From Daedaleopsis sinensis (Eukaryota; Basidiomycota; Agaricomycetes; Polyporales; Polyporaceae), in NCBI GenBank assembly GCA_033807695.1, contig CM066301.1, forward strand, positions 2,480,001-2,544,000: 64,000 nt of DNA, read 5' to 3'. Made by a program: the position numbers and the translations under genes. Positions 23,572-34,860 of this stretch are shown here, one piece after another. Numbering within the stretch: position 1 is the stretch's first letter; each line of letters starts with the position of its first letter. The notes below the pieces were generated by a model. It was not told the DNA's origin. It did no database searches and saw only the letters and a list, made by a program, of their open reading frames with translations.

Positions 23572-24091
23572 TTACCTGGACGACTCGGAAGCACTCTGGC
23601 GGTACCGGAGCACAATCTCGGTCTCAATACAACAGACCATCGCCCTTTTTGCGGAGGCACCTGTATAAAGACTGTGTCAGCTACTTCTGTTGAACGAAGA
23701 CAGTGGCCTAAGAACAGCTGTGTACTCACTGGAATGAACAGTTGCTCGGGACAGGCTGCTTGAGAAGCAGCTGGCATTGTGCAGAGTGAACGGTCGGGGT
23801 AGAAAGTACCGTCCTGTAGGCAATAATTGTTCAGGACCAACGACACATCAACATAATAGCACCGACGAGCTTACTTGTGGTCAGCACTGAGGCAGTATCA
23901 TACGCCGGCGTACTCCTAAACATGCCTACGGTTTGTATCATTGTCAGTCATAACCTCAGCGAATCACTCGATATCATACCTGAGACGCATAGAACACAAT
24001 ACTGAGGCCGGAATGCGGCGGCATATCTCCAAGTCAAGGCCAATCCTGGGCCAGTCTGGCTTAGCAGAAATCGCCTGTGGTGACGTGGCAT
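23572..24091 (-). CDS. Candidate small spliced gene, unknown (four exons)
   Basis: No long ORF exists here, but three introns with clean ends are visible on the minus strand: 23661-23729 (GTGAGT...ACAG), 23814-23874 (GTAAGC...ACAG) and 23926-23979 (GTATGA...GTAG). Joining exons 23980-24091, 23875-23925, 23730-23813 and 23572-23660 leaves one frame open for 111 residues. It runs from MPRHHRRFLLSQTGPG, via GMFRSTPAYDTASVLTT and FLPRPFTLHNASCFSSSL, to YRQSASESSR and a stop. I do not recognise the product. There is no signal peptide, TM segment or CaaX end. The start is uncertain because the frame stays open further upstream. A spliced non-coding transcript is an equally good reading. Confidence 0.3.
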
Positions 24092-24669
24092 GACCCTTCC
24101 CACTCCCCAGAATGTGCACAGGAGAACATGCTGAGGGATGGGAAGTGTAATGCACGTCTTTCAGTGCGGTCTCTGCTGAGAAAGGGAGGGACGACATGGG
24201 CGGGTGGAGGCGATGGCGGTTGGGAGCGAGGAGCGCGAAAAAAACGACAAGTCCAACATGGAGTGAGCGCCCGCTCCAGTGACTCATCGTGACTGCACGT
24301 GACAGATTGCGTGATAATGGTCACTACTGTTGCGGTAGGCGCTCGCTCCCGAGTTAGCCTGGAGTTCACCCAGCGCTGGCTAACCTGGGCATCACCTCAC
24401 GATTTAACCCACACTGAAGAACACCTCATTTAAACGAAAAGTGAGACTCTTTTGTCCCCAGCTTGAAAATCTCATCTGTGTCCCATCACAGAATCAGAAT
24501 CAGACTCTCATCTCAAAACCCCGTCTGGCCGTGTACACATGTCGCAAATGGCGGTACCAGATTGTCTCAGAGCTCCATAGTTCCGGCCGATATGTGATGT
24601 GCCCCGGATAATCTCTTTTGCTTGCAAGTGCAACTCTGGCTAGACTCTGGGTCGAAACAGGTCGTATGT
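24092..24669. other. Gene-free flank of the SINE insertion
   Basis: About 580 bases of unremarkable sequence with short frames only. No gene, RNA or repeat was recognised. Confidence 0.4.
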
Positions 24670-24684
24670 TGTAACTTTGAGTCT
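24670..24684. repeat. Target-site duplication, left copy
   Basis: TGTAACTTTGAGTCT, identical to 25092-25106 on the other side of the retroelement. The left copy runs directly into the poly-T tract (poly-A of the minus-strand element). Confidence 0.88.
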
Positions 24685-24781
24685 TTTTTTTTTTTTTTGG
24701 AGGAGCGTATTCGCCGTTGAACTACCGTCGTCTCGAAAGCTCATCATGCTGTTCTGATTACGAATGTAATCCGGCACGCTG

Positions 24782-24817
24782 ACAGCTTAGGCCAGGGACA
24801 TTACCCGACTAAGCTGT
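24782..24817. other. 9-bp hairpin near SINE 3' end
   Basis: ACAGCTTAG (24782-24790) pairs with CTAAGCTGT (24809-24817) over an 18-base loop, followed on the plus-strand side by TTTT. Confidence 0.65.
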
Positions 24818-24883
24818 TTTTGCAGGGATTTCAAACCCCGCGGATTTGAGCACCAACCAAAGGGAGGAAATGCGTTTACGCAC

Positions 24884-24921
24884 ACTTCCAGAGCCTTTGG
24901 GTGCAGCCGTGCTCTGGAAGT
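24884..24921. other. Perfect 11-bp hairpin in SINE body
   Basis: ACTTCCAGAGC (24884-24894) pairs with GCTCTGGAAGT (24911-24921) across a 16-base loop. Allowing a two-base bulge, CACAC and GTGTG extend the stem. Confidence 0.75.
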
Positions 24922-25006
24922 AGTGTGGGACTCCTCCGGCGTGATCCGACTGGCCATATCCACTAAAACCCCCCGCGGTAATAATGGGACGGCTAAGTCC
25001 CGGGGC

Positions 25007-25017
25007 GGGCTCAAACC
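25007..25017 (-). promoter_or_regulatory. Pol III B box of the SINE
   Basis: Minus-strand GGTTTGAGCCC matches B-box consensus GGTTCGANNCC with one change (C to T). It sits about 53 bases after the A box. Confidence 0.65.
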
Positions 25018-25070
25018 CAGTGCTTCTGCACATCTGGACACTGGGTCTTGATCGAGTTGAGAGTGGTATA

Positions 25071-25081
25071 CCGCTACGCCA
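25071..25081 (-). promoter_or_regulatory. Pol III A box of the SINE
   Basis: Minus-strand TGGCGTAGCGG fits the A-box consensus TRGCNNAGYNGG in its 11-base form. It lies 10 bases from the element's 5' end, as in tRNA genes. Confidence 0.7.
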
Positions 25082-25091
25082 CCTCGCCCCC

Positions 25092-25106
25092 TGTAACTTT
25101 GAGTCT
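25092..25106. repeat. Target-site duplication, right copy
   Basis: TGTAACTTTGAGTCT, identical to 24670-24684, directly adjoining the 5' end of the SINE. Confidence 0.88.
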
Positions 25107-25425
25107 GACTGTAAAGCACCACCGCTGGCTGCTGCATCAACATACGAACCTAGCGGCTACAGCTCCCCAGTAGCGAGAGAAGACGGCATCATGGATCCAA
25201 AGATAACCTCTAGTTCAACAAGCGGACGACAGAGGACGACAGTCGCTCCTTTGCAAGTAGCGCCTTGGTGGCTGAACGGACGTTGTGTTACCCTAAGTAT
25301 GCACCATTAAGCCTGCTACCAATTGTGCTCCATGATCAAGCAACGAGATCACCGTCAATCTGACATAGACCACTTGTCCACTATACATGTCCTAGAAACA
25401 ATCAGTTATCTTCACCAGAGCGGTC
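25107..25425. other. Intergenic flank
   Basis: About 320 bases between the SINE and the isomerase stop, with no recognisable feature. It is the 3' region of the isomerase gene. Confidence 0.4.
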
Positions 25426-26815
25426 TCAAAGCTTGTGCCTCAGCTCCTTCCGCGCGATCTTCGCAAACCGCTCGTTAGGAATGCCAGTCTCGAACCTCGC
25501 CGCCTGAGCGTAGCTCTCCCGCAAGTTGACCGCGTCGAGGTTGTGTTGATCGTTGAGGCCCGCCTTGAGGAGCTTCTTCACGCCAAGCAGCGCGCCCGCA
25601 TCCAGGCCGTCCAGCTCTGCCAGGACGAGTCTGCGAACCTCGGCCTGGAACGAGGGAACAGGTTGCTCCGGGAAGATTTTGCTGTGAGCGGGCCCATCAG
25701 TACCTAGTCCGGAGCCGTATTCATTCAATAGCATCACTGACTTGTAAAAGCCACACTCGAGCAGTTCCTGGGCCTCTTTCTTCTTGCCCCAGATAAGCAT
25801 CTCGTTTGCCTTCGCAGCACCGACTAAGTATCGCAACGGGTAGATCAGCCGCAGTCCTGACACACCATCCATCCAGATGGCACTTACTCCTGCTGCGGAA
25901 TGTTACGCTTGAGCCGGCCTCTGCGATAATACCTATATGTAGTACTTGTCAGACAACGGCAACTTTGTGGACAATATGGCACATCGCAACTCGCCTATGA
26001 AGGTGAACGGGACGGACATCCACGCGCCCGGCAGCGCGTAGACAAAGTCAAAGTGTCCGAGAAAGGCTACCTGGGGTGTTAGAGACCGATTGCTGCCGTT
26101 ACATCTATGTGCATCATGAACGGACCTGCCGCTATGCCTGATGGCACCGGGCAAGATAAGCCAGGTTAAAAATGAAACGCAGGCGGGAAGAGACCGAACG
26201 GACTCACCCATGACGGGGCCATTGAGCGCCGCAACAAGGATTTTCGTATGTGTGTACAGCTGATAGAGCATTAGGCGAGAGACCGCAGCGCCTCGTAGTA
26301 CAAGGGAGGCAATGAAACTTACAGCATTGCTAACGTCCGTGTTCACAGCGGAGACCACGTGCTTGAAGAAATCCCGCTTGGTGGTCAGTTCGGCCTCGCC
26401 CTCGCGGAGGGTGCGTTTCACGCTCGTTCCGCTGCCAGTCCCGAGTCATAATCAGCCTCGGGGTTTCGCGAAAGTGAGACACTCGTGCTCACGCAGAGAA
26501 CCACTTCCCGGTCGCTGCAAGTTCGAAGCCGTACGTCAACACAGAGATCTCACGACGACAGGGAAGGTAGTATGTATAGGGGCCTTACCCTGCCAAACCG
26601 TCACGTAGACATCGTCTCGCTTGTCGACGGCACGAAGGTACTCAGCGAATGCATCGTAGTCTGTGAAACGCGTGTTAGTCTGGATGCATGTATGTATATC
26701 CGCTCAACGGTAGTGTGTGCCGACCTTCGCGGTTGATAGCGTTCAGTTGCTTAGGGTTATTGAAGGTGATAGTCGCGATGCCTTGCGCGATATCTAGCGT
26801 CACTGCAGACGACAT
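25426..26815 (-). CDS. ECI1: Peroxisomal enoyl-CoA hydratase/isomerase (Eci1-like)
   Basis: Crotonase-fold enzyme that shifts double bonds of unsaturated acyl-CoAs so beta-oxidation can proceed. The start MSSAVTLDIAQGIATITFNN has the classic crotonase N-terminus (NNPKQLNAINRE). Next are ATGKWFSAG and ILVAALNGPVMG, the oxyanion-hole strand-turn, then a catalytic region around HFDFVYALPGAWMSVPFTFIG, where isomerases carry an acidic residue in the equivalent of D/E-x-x-F-x-x-P-F. The C-terminal helices end in KIARKELRHKL. The last three residues HKL fit the PTS1 peroxisomal signal; yeast Eci1 ends HRL. Five or more short introns occur. Isomerase is favoured over hydratase because of the terminal signal and overall layout. 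Confidence 0.85.
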
Positions 26816-27088
26816 GTTGTACTAGTACGCAGGTGTGCACGTTCAGGAGGTTGACCGCAACGTGGGGAGGAGGAATCCTCTACCCCACGTTCCACCGTAA
26901 TGATGGGCAGCGCCCGGTCGGCAACGCACAGAGACCGGGAATTTGGAAAGTGGTCATAGGGTGATGTGTCTAAAACGCCATAGTAGTACATTGTCAACTC
27001 CCAGACTAACTTTACCTGACTAACTTCATGTGACAATTACCTTCGATATGACAAGCTCGAGGTGCGACCGTGCAGTAGTAGAAGTAAA
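26816..27088. other. ECI1-like gene promoter
   Basis: About 270 bases upstream of the isomerase start and of a small plus-strand ORF. No defined elements were seen. Confidence 0.3.
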
Positions 27089-27280
27089 ATGGCACGTCGA
27101 AGAAGGACGGTGGCGTCTCCGTTGCCGACTGAGCTGAAAAAAGATGACACGTTGAGTCTTGACAGTCGATATTTTCTTATCATGGACCACCTCAACCAGG
27201 TCTTGATGCGCTCCATAAGAGAGTGGATGGAAGTGGCGGAGGCCCAGGGAGGCCCTCGGAGGCCTTCGGAGGCCAGGTGA
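27089..27280 (+). CDS. Small basic ORF, hypothetical (63 aa)
   Basis: MARRRRTVASPLPTELKKDD starts a 63-residue frame with one amphipathic helix-like stretch (MDHLNQVLMRSIREWMEVAE). The end encodes GGPRRPSEAR from four GGAGGCC repeats. A GTGAGC donor overlaps the stop; splicing to a TATAG acceptor near 27360 would extend the frame by about 38 codons antisense to the TOG gene's 3' end. I do not recognise it. It may be a chance ORF. Confidence 0.25.
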   Translation: MARRRRTVASPLPTELKKDDTLSLDSRYFLIMDHLNQVLMRSIREWMEVAEAQGGPRRPSEAR

Positions 27281-27465
27281 GCGAGCGTCAATGAACATGA
27301 AACTGATCGTATGAAACCGCCATGTTCAATTATACACCTATTATCTCTTGGTATAGTACGAAGCGAGTGCTATGCTTGATATACACAATTGCAGATGCCA
27401 AAATATCGGAAGCAACCCCTCAACACCCACGCCCTCTACGGCTAGCACGACCTACAGATCTAGAG

Positions 27466-30400
27466 CTAACTACTTGTCGACCGGAGTCCTGATGTATGCG
27501 ACGATCCGTTGCTCGCCGTACTCTGTCGGTTGTACTGGAAGAGGTTGTGCAGCTTCGACAGCCTGTCCTGCTGAGCATCGGGCAGGTCAGAGATACTCGA
27601 CCGCGGAGGTGATCGAGGTGAGGCGTCAGCACGGCTGCTGGCCGATCCGGGTGAAGTTGGAACCGTGCCATGTCCATTCAAGTCGTGCACTGTAACGATG
27701 CCAATGAATACGTTTACACATCATGTAACGATAGTACACAGGAAGGGACTCACTGCTCGATATGCTTGATGTCCGTTCGCGTCCGTTGGACTCGGACCCT
27801 GTGAGTCCTGTGACTGGTACATTAGCACGTTTGATTCACGACTGGCAATGTGGCAACATACTGGACAAGGTCTGGGCAACAGCCACATTCCGCTCTTCGT
27901 CCTCAGCCGCACGACTCGCAAGTGCGCGAGTAATGTACTTCCGGAATGCCGGACCGGTCGACTCCAGAATCTTGTCGACCTTCAGCTTCTTGTGGGGGTA
28001 TGCCTTCAGGTAATGGTGCAGCTCCGTGATGCCCTCCTTGTGCATTGCGCCAGTCGTCTCGCTAGATATGTGGTCAATGATCACGTTGAGTTGGTCGTCG
28101 AGGTCCGGTTCCTGGACAGTCTCCGCGTTGGATGATACGCTTGGACTTCTCGTATGATTTGACGAGGACGGCGCGCGAGGGTCAGAAGTGACAGATCGTG
28201 ACGACGCGGTCTCTTGGGGAGAGATTGGTCGGCTCAGGGCCGACTGTCTCGGCTCCTCATGGATGGGATCATGACGCATAGGAACTTCCGCAGCGGTCTT
28301 CGTCGACGAATTGAGGATACGGTATACGTATGGATAGACAATCGTTGCGGATGGATCATCGAAGGCCGAGGAGAGGTGATCATATACGTCGTCTCCATAT
28401 TGCGCTGGAAGCGGGTCTATCATAAGCGTAGGCCGGGAGTGACAATGTCATGACAACATACCGACGACGTGTTGGATGATGACTTTGATGGTCCTCAAAG
28501 GCATATCTCCACACGGGACCTTGTTGGTAGCGCGAGCTCGCCACTCATTCGGTGGAACGGATTGTAGGAAATGCTCCACCGCAGGGAATAGCTCCACGGG
28601 GTCCAACGCCCGCTTCTCGAGGTCTTGCGGGATGTTCCTCGCCAACTTCCACACACACTTCAGGACCAGCTCGGCAACTTTCGCCTGTTGTGAATCGGGG
28701 CTCGTCCCGTTCGCAGGGAAGGGCTTGACGATTCGCAGCAGCAAAGCGAATAGAGCACTGTGATAAACCAACGTTAGTTATAATCTGACGAACCTGTTAG
28801 TTATGACGCACCGGAATATTGACATTCGCCGGCCTGTTGCGAACAATCGGAGAATGATCATGTTGATGAAACGCGACAGATCCTTCACTTTGCCGTCAGG
28901 ACTGTTGTCCGTCTGAAGGAGACGGAGAGTCAACTCTTCAAGTAGCGAAGTCATGATGTCGACTGTCAGAGACTCGGCGAGGAAAACGTGGTCGCAGAAC
29001 GCATTCAGGGTTTGTATGAGGTGCTTCGCCAACCGGAAGTTCTCTGGCATAGTTATGTTCTCGGGATGCTCAAAGACATGGGCCATTTGCAAGGTGATCG
29101 TTTCAATCAAGCCCTCCGTGTGCTCTGCAAGCTCTTGATATGCCGGAGAGGCAGGTCCTTGATCCGGCCCGATCTCGAGCACCTTCTGGATCTTCTTCAA
29201 TGCCTCGACACTCCGGGTTGCGTCGTTGCTGAGAATGCTAGAGATGGTGACCGTGATGTCCTCTGAAGCGTTGTCATCTGGCCGACCGTGATCCTCCTCA
29301 AAGGACTGTCTACTTGGGCCTGAGACACCTATATGGCCATTAGAGGCAAATACGTCTTGCATGGGCGCTCGCGAGACAGATGGTGCAGGCAAACCGAAGT
29401 GTGTTGCAGTGCTGTTTAATCGTGATCGAGGAGGGCCGAGTCGTGAAGGGAGGAGACTCTTTGGACGGGTGCCAGCAGTTGGAGAGCCTGGTGGTTGGAT
29501 ATGAGAGGGTCCAGCGATTTTGGATACTTGAGACGGTGCAGGAGATGATGATCGAACCATCCCAGACGGAGAAGCAGGTCGCGCGAGTCGGGAGGGAGCT
29601 GCCACGGCAGGACTGGCGGGTCGTGGTATACCGGCTATGCGCGAAATCGCACTGGGGGCCGGGGAGCCTGACCTCGGGATACCGGTGGCGACACGAGAGG
29701 CGTGTGTTGCGAGAGGAGCAGTCTCCACTTTGTCAGAACTGCTTCCCCCTGGAACTCGGCGTAGCCGCTCTTCGAGTTGAGTCTTGTCCTTGGGGGACAT
29801 ATGTCCGACAAGGGACCAGATCTTTTCGCCTACCAAGACATATCCCTCGCTGATAGAAACCGCGTCAGCCTAGTCACACCACGACGAAAACATACACGAG
29901 ATTCACCTAAGTGCGGCGAGAGCAGATTTGCGCACAGCTGGGTCCTTATCAGAGATCATGACCGCGATCTGAGGGAAGGCCTTCGGAGGTTCGCAAGTGC
30001 CAATGCCAAATCGCTTGAGAAGGCCCGCAAGCTCGTCGAGAGTACCCTGCCTCGTCTTCGCCACCTTGGACTTGAGACTGTGCTCGAGCAAGAGGTGGAA
30101 GACGCGGCTGTAGGCATACACCTTGGGCAGAGTCTGCACGATATGTGAGACGCGTTGGCGGACAGGCTCTCGAGCATCACCAAGCTATGGGAAATCGGTT
30201 AGTCATGTCATTAAGGTTGGGCGATGAAATCTTACCTTGTGCGTGATTGTCGGGATGAAAACCATCGCTTCTTGTTCAGTCAGCTGGTAATCGACGCTTT
30301 GGAAGAATGCAAGGACGGCTTCGACAACATCCAAGCACTTCTGGACAAGGTTGGACTGCGGCTCGTGGACCTTCAGCGATACAAACTTCAACGCGAGGTC

Positions 30401-33400
30401 CGAGTTGGCAATACAAATCAATTGCATCTTGTCGTCTCCCGTCTGCGCGTTGGTGTAGAAATCTTGCAGCATTCCCAGCCCGTTGACGTGGTCGTTCACA
30501 GCATTGTGATCGTGGCTGAACAGCAACGCGAGAACCTCCTTCGATGCATGAGGCTCCATCTGGTGTTGCAGCAGTTCCGCGAGGTCTTTGCGCGATGGAC
30601 CTGATTCGATGACCCATCTATTCAAGTCCTTAGCTAGGCGCAAGCGCTTCGTTTCAGGGTTAAGACTGCTGAAGACAGCGGTGTCCATGACCTCGACAAC
30701 GGGCGCTTTCGACGGACCGCCGGCAGGTGCTCCTGGTCTCTTGAGGCCAGTACCAAACTTGTTGGGAAGACGAGAGGTGGTTGCTTCGGGTGCAGCCTCG
30801 GCACGAGAATCGGGGCGAGGGACACTACCTTGAGGGAGCTTGCGACGTACACCAGTCAACTTGCTGGGAGGAGCCATCTTTGACGCGTCGGGAGGAGGGG
30901 AAGGATCGGCCGGAATGGGAGACGTAGCCTTCGAGGGAGCGCCCTTGGAAGCGGCTTTGGGAGCAGGAGCAGCCTTAGATGCAACGGGTGCTAGGACCTT
31001 GACCGCCTGTGCGGAGCCACGAGCAGCTTGAATGATGGGCACAGCGGTGGCCTTGGACGCAGGTTTCAATGAATTCGTCTGGCTCATGACGTGCTCGAAG
31101 CTCGAATACGAGATGAGAGTCGGCAAGAGAGCCTGAGCACCCTTCCTGACGTCAACATTACGGTCGTCAAGACAAGTTACGATAGTTCCAGCCCAGCTGC
31201 TGAGGTCAAGACCAGGTGTTGGCTCATGTTCCTTGAGGGTCTCGACGAGCCAGCCAATCAACGAGGCCCGCTGTACCGGGTTATTCGCCTCAAGTGCAGT
31301 AGCGATACCAGAGACGAGAGGCTCGAACCCTTCGCAAGCGTTGTAGATCGCCGTCAATGTTTGTACTGCGGCGTTCCGATACTGAGCCTTCTGGTCAGCG
31401 AGGACACTGGCAACTGGGACGAGGAAAAAGCGGGTCTGTTTCTCGAACGGCTTGCCCATACCAGTGGCGATACGGGCGACAATGTCCAAAGCTAGCACTT
31501 GCACAGCTTTGTTAGCATCCGTCAATCGAGCTTTCAAAACCTGGGCGATTTCGCCTATCGGGGAAAGGAGCGCGGTTAACAAACCACCTGATAATGCCAT
31601 ACCGAATGAGAACGAACCCATGGTCGGCTTCAGCCGCTTGTTTGCGCCCTGATCTAAGATCGCTTGCAGAGTCTCGAGGGCCTCCTTCTTCGTTTTCCAC
31701 GCGTCGCTCTTCGCATCTGCCAGGATCGTCGTGCCTTTTAGCAGATTATCTATCTCTACCCGAGGGAACAAGTCGTCCAGCGGATCACCTCCTGCCGCAC
31801 CGGCCTTGCTCGCCGCACCGGCGGCAGGAGCCATAATAGCAACATCTGCTGAGGTACGAGTTGGCTCCGGGGCTGGTGTACCTTCGACCTTGTCGAACTC
31901 GCTGCTAATGGTCGCTAGCAGTTGTGGATTGAGATCTTCCAGGAGGTCCTTGATCGCTGAAACAAAATGTCACTCAGATAATGACGCAGAATCACCGTGT
32001 TGGGGGTACTGACAAGGGCCCGCAAACAGCTTGACCGTCACGAGGGCTTTCGTTGCACTAGTCCGTACAGCAGCATTCGAGTTCTTTAGCGCACCCTTGA
32101 GGAAGTCAATGAGGCTGCGTAGGGATAACCCTGCGATGCCGAACTCCGCGATTGCCTGATCGACCCAGGCGATCGAGTCCGCGAAGACTTTCGGGGCTTT
32201 CAACTTGGACAGCGGATCGTACGCTATAGGAATAAAACACCATGGGTGTGGGAGTAAATCACGGCAACAGATAAGGACTAACCGTGACCAAGTACGAATT
32301 GCAAGGATGTCTTCTCCGCATAGAGAAGCAACGTATCGCCCGCGGGTTTCTTCAGCTTCATGTCTCCGAGCTTCTCACTGAGGGGAGGTATGGAGAGCGC
32401 AGCAGAAGGACGACCGAAGGAGGCAGAGCGCTCGGCGAGTATTCCAAAAATCCCATACACTTTCCCGAGGACCTACCACGGATATCAATACCGCCTCGAG
32501 GCGAACGATCGCGTGACGAACCTGGAAGTTGCTCTCCTTCGCGGTCTTCTTTGCCAGGAAACGAACGACCACCTCAGAGTCCAGTTCTTCCGCAGAGCCT
32601 TCGACCCAGCTTGTCATCTCTTCGAGTGCAGCTAACCGAACCTTCCATGCTGAATCACCCAGTTCGGTGACAATCTTGGGCGGGATGAGTTCAGCGGCCA
32701 ATGCTTCTGAGTCTTCAGGAGTATGCTTGTACTTGAACGTGTCAAGAGCACCGGGCGCGGGGGCCGCACCACCTTTGGCAGGTTTGCTCGCGGCAGCGGG
32801 TGGGAGTTTCTTCGGTGCCGGAGCAGCTGCAACGGGCGCAGCAGGGGGCTCGGCACCGTCAGCAGCAGCAGGCTTCTTGGCCTGGATCACCGGTTGAGTA
32901 CACGCATATTTCAAGCACGTCTATGTACGTACCATGAGACGCGCGGGAGGCTTCTTGGGAGGCTTGTTCTCTGTGGGCGTCAATACTTCATCCTCGGTAG
33001 GAACGGCCGGAAGATTAGCAGTGGGAGGTTGCTTCGCCGGCGGTACTTTCTTTGGCGGTGCCTTGGCGGCAGGGGGTGCAGCAGGCTTCGGAGGAGGTCC
33101 GGACCCGGCCTTTGCCTTCACTTTCGCGTTATCGAACGCCTCCTTAACCTTCGCCTTCCTGACGTCCGCCAAGCTGTCCATGAGCGCGTTGAGAGGTCGC
33201 TCTCCAACCATCTTCATCAACGTCCCGAGACAAAGCGCGGCTTCGTTACGAGCACCCTCGAACGAGTCCTCAAGGAGGGATGCAAGTGCTTCGGAAAGCG
33301 GTTTGATCTGTGGTGTGGGTATTGGTGTGGCAGAGGTAGATAGACATCTCGCTAGGAACTTCAAAGTACCCTCCTTGACTTGAGGATTCTTGGAATTCAG

Positions 33401-34860
33401 AGCCGGAAGAGTGTCGGGAAGTATGTCCGTGAGAGTAGTCTGGGACCGATCGGATGAGACTCATGGGGTTGGCATAAATGATCAACTCACCGTCGCGAAT
33501 ACTGCATCTAACGCGTTTCCGATCGCGTCCGTAACGTTCGCTTTCCGCTCTTTCAACCGGTCCAGCATGGGCGGTACAATGCTCTCGCGATACCTTGCAA
33601 AGGAACCCATTAGACCCTTCGCCAGTCCCTCCAAGCAGTTAGCGGCGACCATCACGCAGTTGATGTTGGCGTCCTTCTGTATGCATGTCGCGAGCGACCT
33701 AGCGAGTTCTCCATGCTCTGACGATTCCTTGATCCTAGGATTCGCGTTCACCAGTGTCAACAACTCGTCCAGGACTTCTTTCCTCTCTTTCCACTTTGAG
33801 GATTTCAGCGATGCCTGCAAGTTGGCTGGGAGCTTGGGAATGATATCGACTTCTTCAGCAAACATCCTGGGATCTGGGGGCACGTCTGGAGCGAACATAT
33901 TGAGCAAGCAGGCCGAATGTCGAGCACGAGACGCACCTTCTTCCGGCGGTGCATCTTCGACGCCAGCCTCAGCAGCAGCCTCAGCCTCCCTCGCTCCTTG
34001 CCTCGTCATTCGTTCAGGCTTCAGACTTCCCCTTCCCTTCCCTTCCTTCTCCAGTACCTCAAAAGCCTCCTTGAGCTCCTTGACCTGAACCGGCTTGAGG
34101 TCATTCAAGAAGGTCTCGATAGCGGGTCCAATGTATTGATAGAGGATGTGTACTAGTTGGGTGCCTTCCGCGCGCACGGTCTTGTCCGAATGAGCAAATA
34201 TCTTCGGCAGGGACTTGAGGACTACTGGCGGTGGTGTAACGGACGTGCCGAACAATCTGGATTATTAAACCGACGCGGATTGGTACAATGCGGCTACTAC
34301 AAGCAGAGCGGTACATACCTAACAATCTCCTTAATCGCGGTCACGGATCCAGCGACAGTCTTGGGTTGCTTCGCCGCCAGACCAGGCAGGATGTTTTCCT
34401 GAAGTATACGCGTGATGGGTGAAACGGGGAGGCTCATAGATCCAGACCGACGTACCACGACCCCTGCCGCACCGTTCTCCACCTCTACATACTGCAGACA
34501 CAGCTCTATAGCTTGGGTCTTCGTTCCGGCACGCGCAGCACCGAGACACTTGTCCACCAAGGCCGGTACAACAACTTCTCTAGTCCGAGCCGCATTCTCA
34601 CCGGCGTACTTCACGAAGGCGACCAGACTTTCGAGACCCTTCTCCTGCGCGATAGCATTTGAATCAGTGGCGATCTTCTTGAGGGTGTCGGGGTTGTTGA
34701 CGTAGGGTTTGAATGCGGGATCGGTATCAGAGGCAGTGGTTGAGAACGTCTTCACGAGAGACTCGTAGGCGCTGACTCGGGCCTTCCAGTTCTTGTGAGC
34801 GAGTCTGTCGGATATCGGGATAGTAGTGAAGTCCTCCTCCGGAGGCGGTTCGCCGTCCAT
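27466..34860 (-). CDS. STU2: XMAP215/Dis1/Stu2 family TOG-array microtubule polymerase
   Basis: About 14 short introns; product about 2,150 residues. TOG domains capture tubulin dimers and speed plus-end growth. The start MDGEPPPEEDFTTIPISDRL enters TOG1 (HKNWKARVSAYESLVKTF). TOG2 follows near residue 290 (SSKWKERKEVLDELLTLVN), then a Pro/Ala/Lys-rich basic linker (KAPPKKVPPAKQPP). A third array unit starts SAWKVRLAALEEMTSWVEG, a fourth SDAWKTKKEALETLQAILDQ, and a fifth unit includes SKVAKTRQGTLDELAGLLKR. Next comes a Ser-Pro linker with repeated RxASPxx motifs, suited to microtubule lattice binding, and a C-terminal helical domain (SILSNDATRSVEALKKIQKV) as in animal proteins that bind TACC. 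Each TOG has the W-K-x-R or equivalent turn. Five TOGs, rather than the two of budding yeast Stu2, matches the ancestral layout. Exon ends are approximate. Confidence 0.92.

Larger units (their letters stand above)
24685..25091 (-). mobile_element. tRNA-derived SINE retrotransposon
   Basis: A ~407-base non-autonomous element inserted on the minus strand. Its 5' end (25091) starts GGGGGCGAGGTGGCG and carries RNA polymerase III promoter boxes like a tRNA gene. The body contains two hairpins (24884-24921 and 24782-24817), and the 3' end is a run of about 15 A (T on the plus strand at 24684-24698). Perfect 15-base direct repeats flank it, the hallmark of LINE-assisted target-primed reverse transcription. 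It contains no coding sequence. The tRNA-like head is not a working tRNA: A-to-B box distance is long and the T stem pairs poorly. The intact duplication and A-tail suggest a fairly recent insertion. I know of few tRNA SINEs described in mushrooms, so the family name is left open. Confidence 0.82.

Noticed and set aside
23572..23660. Mating pheromone precursor
   Set aside because: Small size suggested it, but the spliced product ends SSR and lacks a CaaX box.
25007..25091. Functional tRNA gene (minus strand)
   Set aside because: The A-to-B box distance is long, the T stem pairs poorly, and the sequence runs into a body with poly-A tail and flanking duplications, so it is the head of a SINE.
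32723..33343. 206-residue plus-strand ORF rich in Arg/Gly
   Set aside because: Reverse reading of the Pro/Ala/Lys-rich linker in the TOG gene.
33390..34088. 232-residue plus-strand ORF
   Set aside because: Antisense shadow of the TOG-array gene; composition mirrors its Ala/Glu-rich coding strand and no introns or domain fit.
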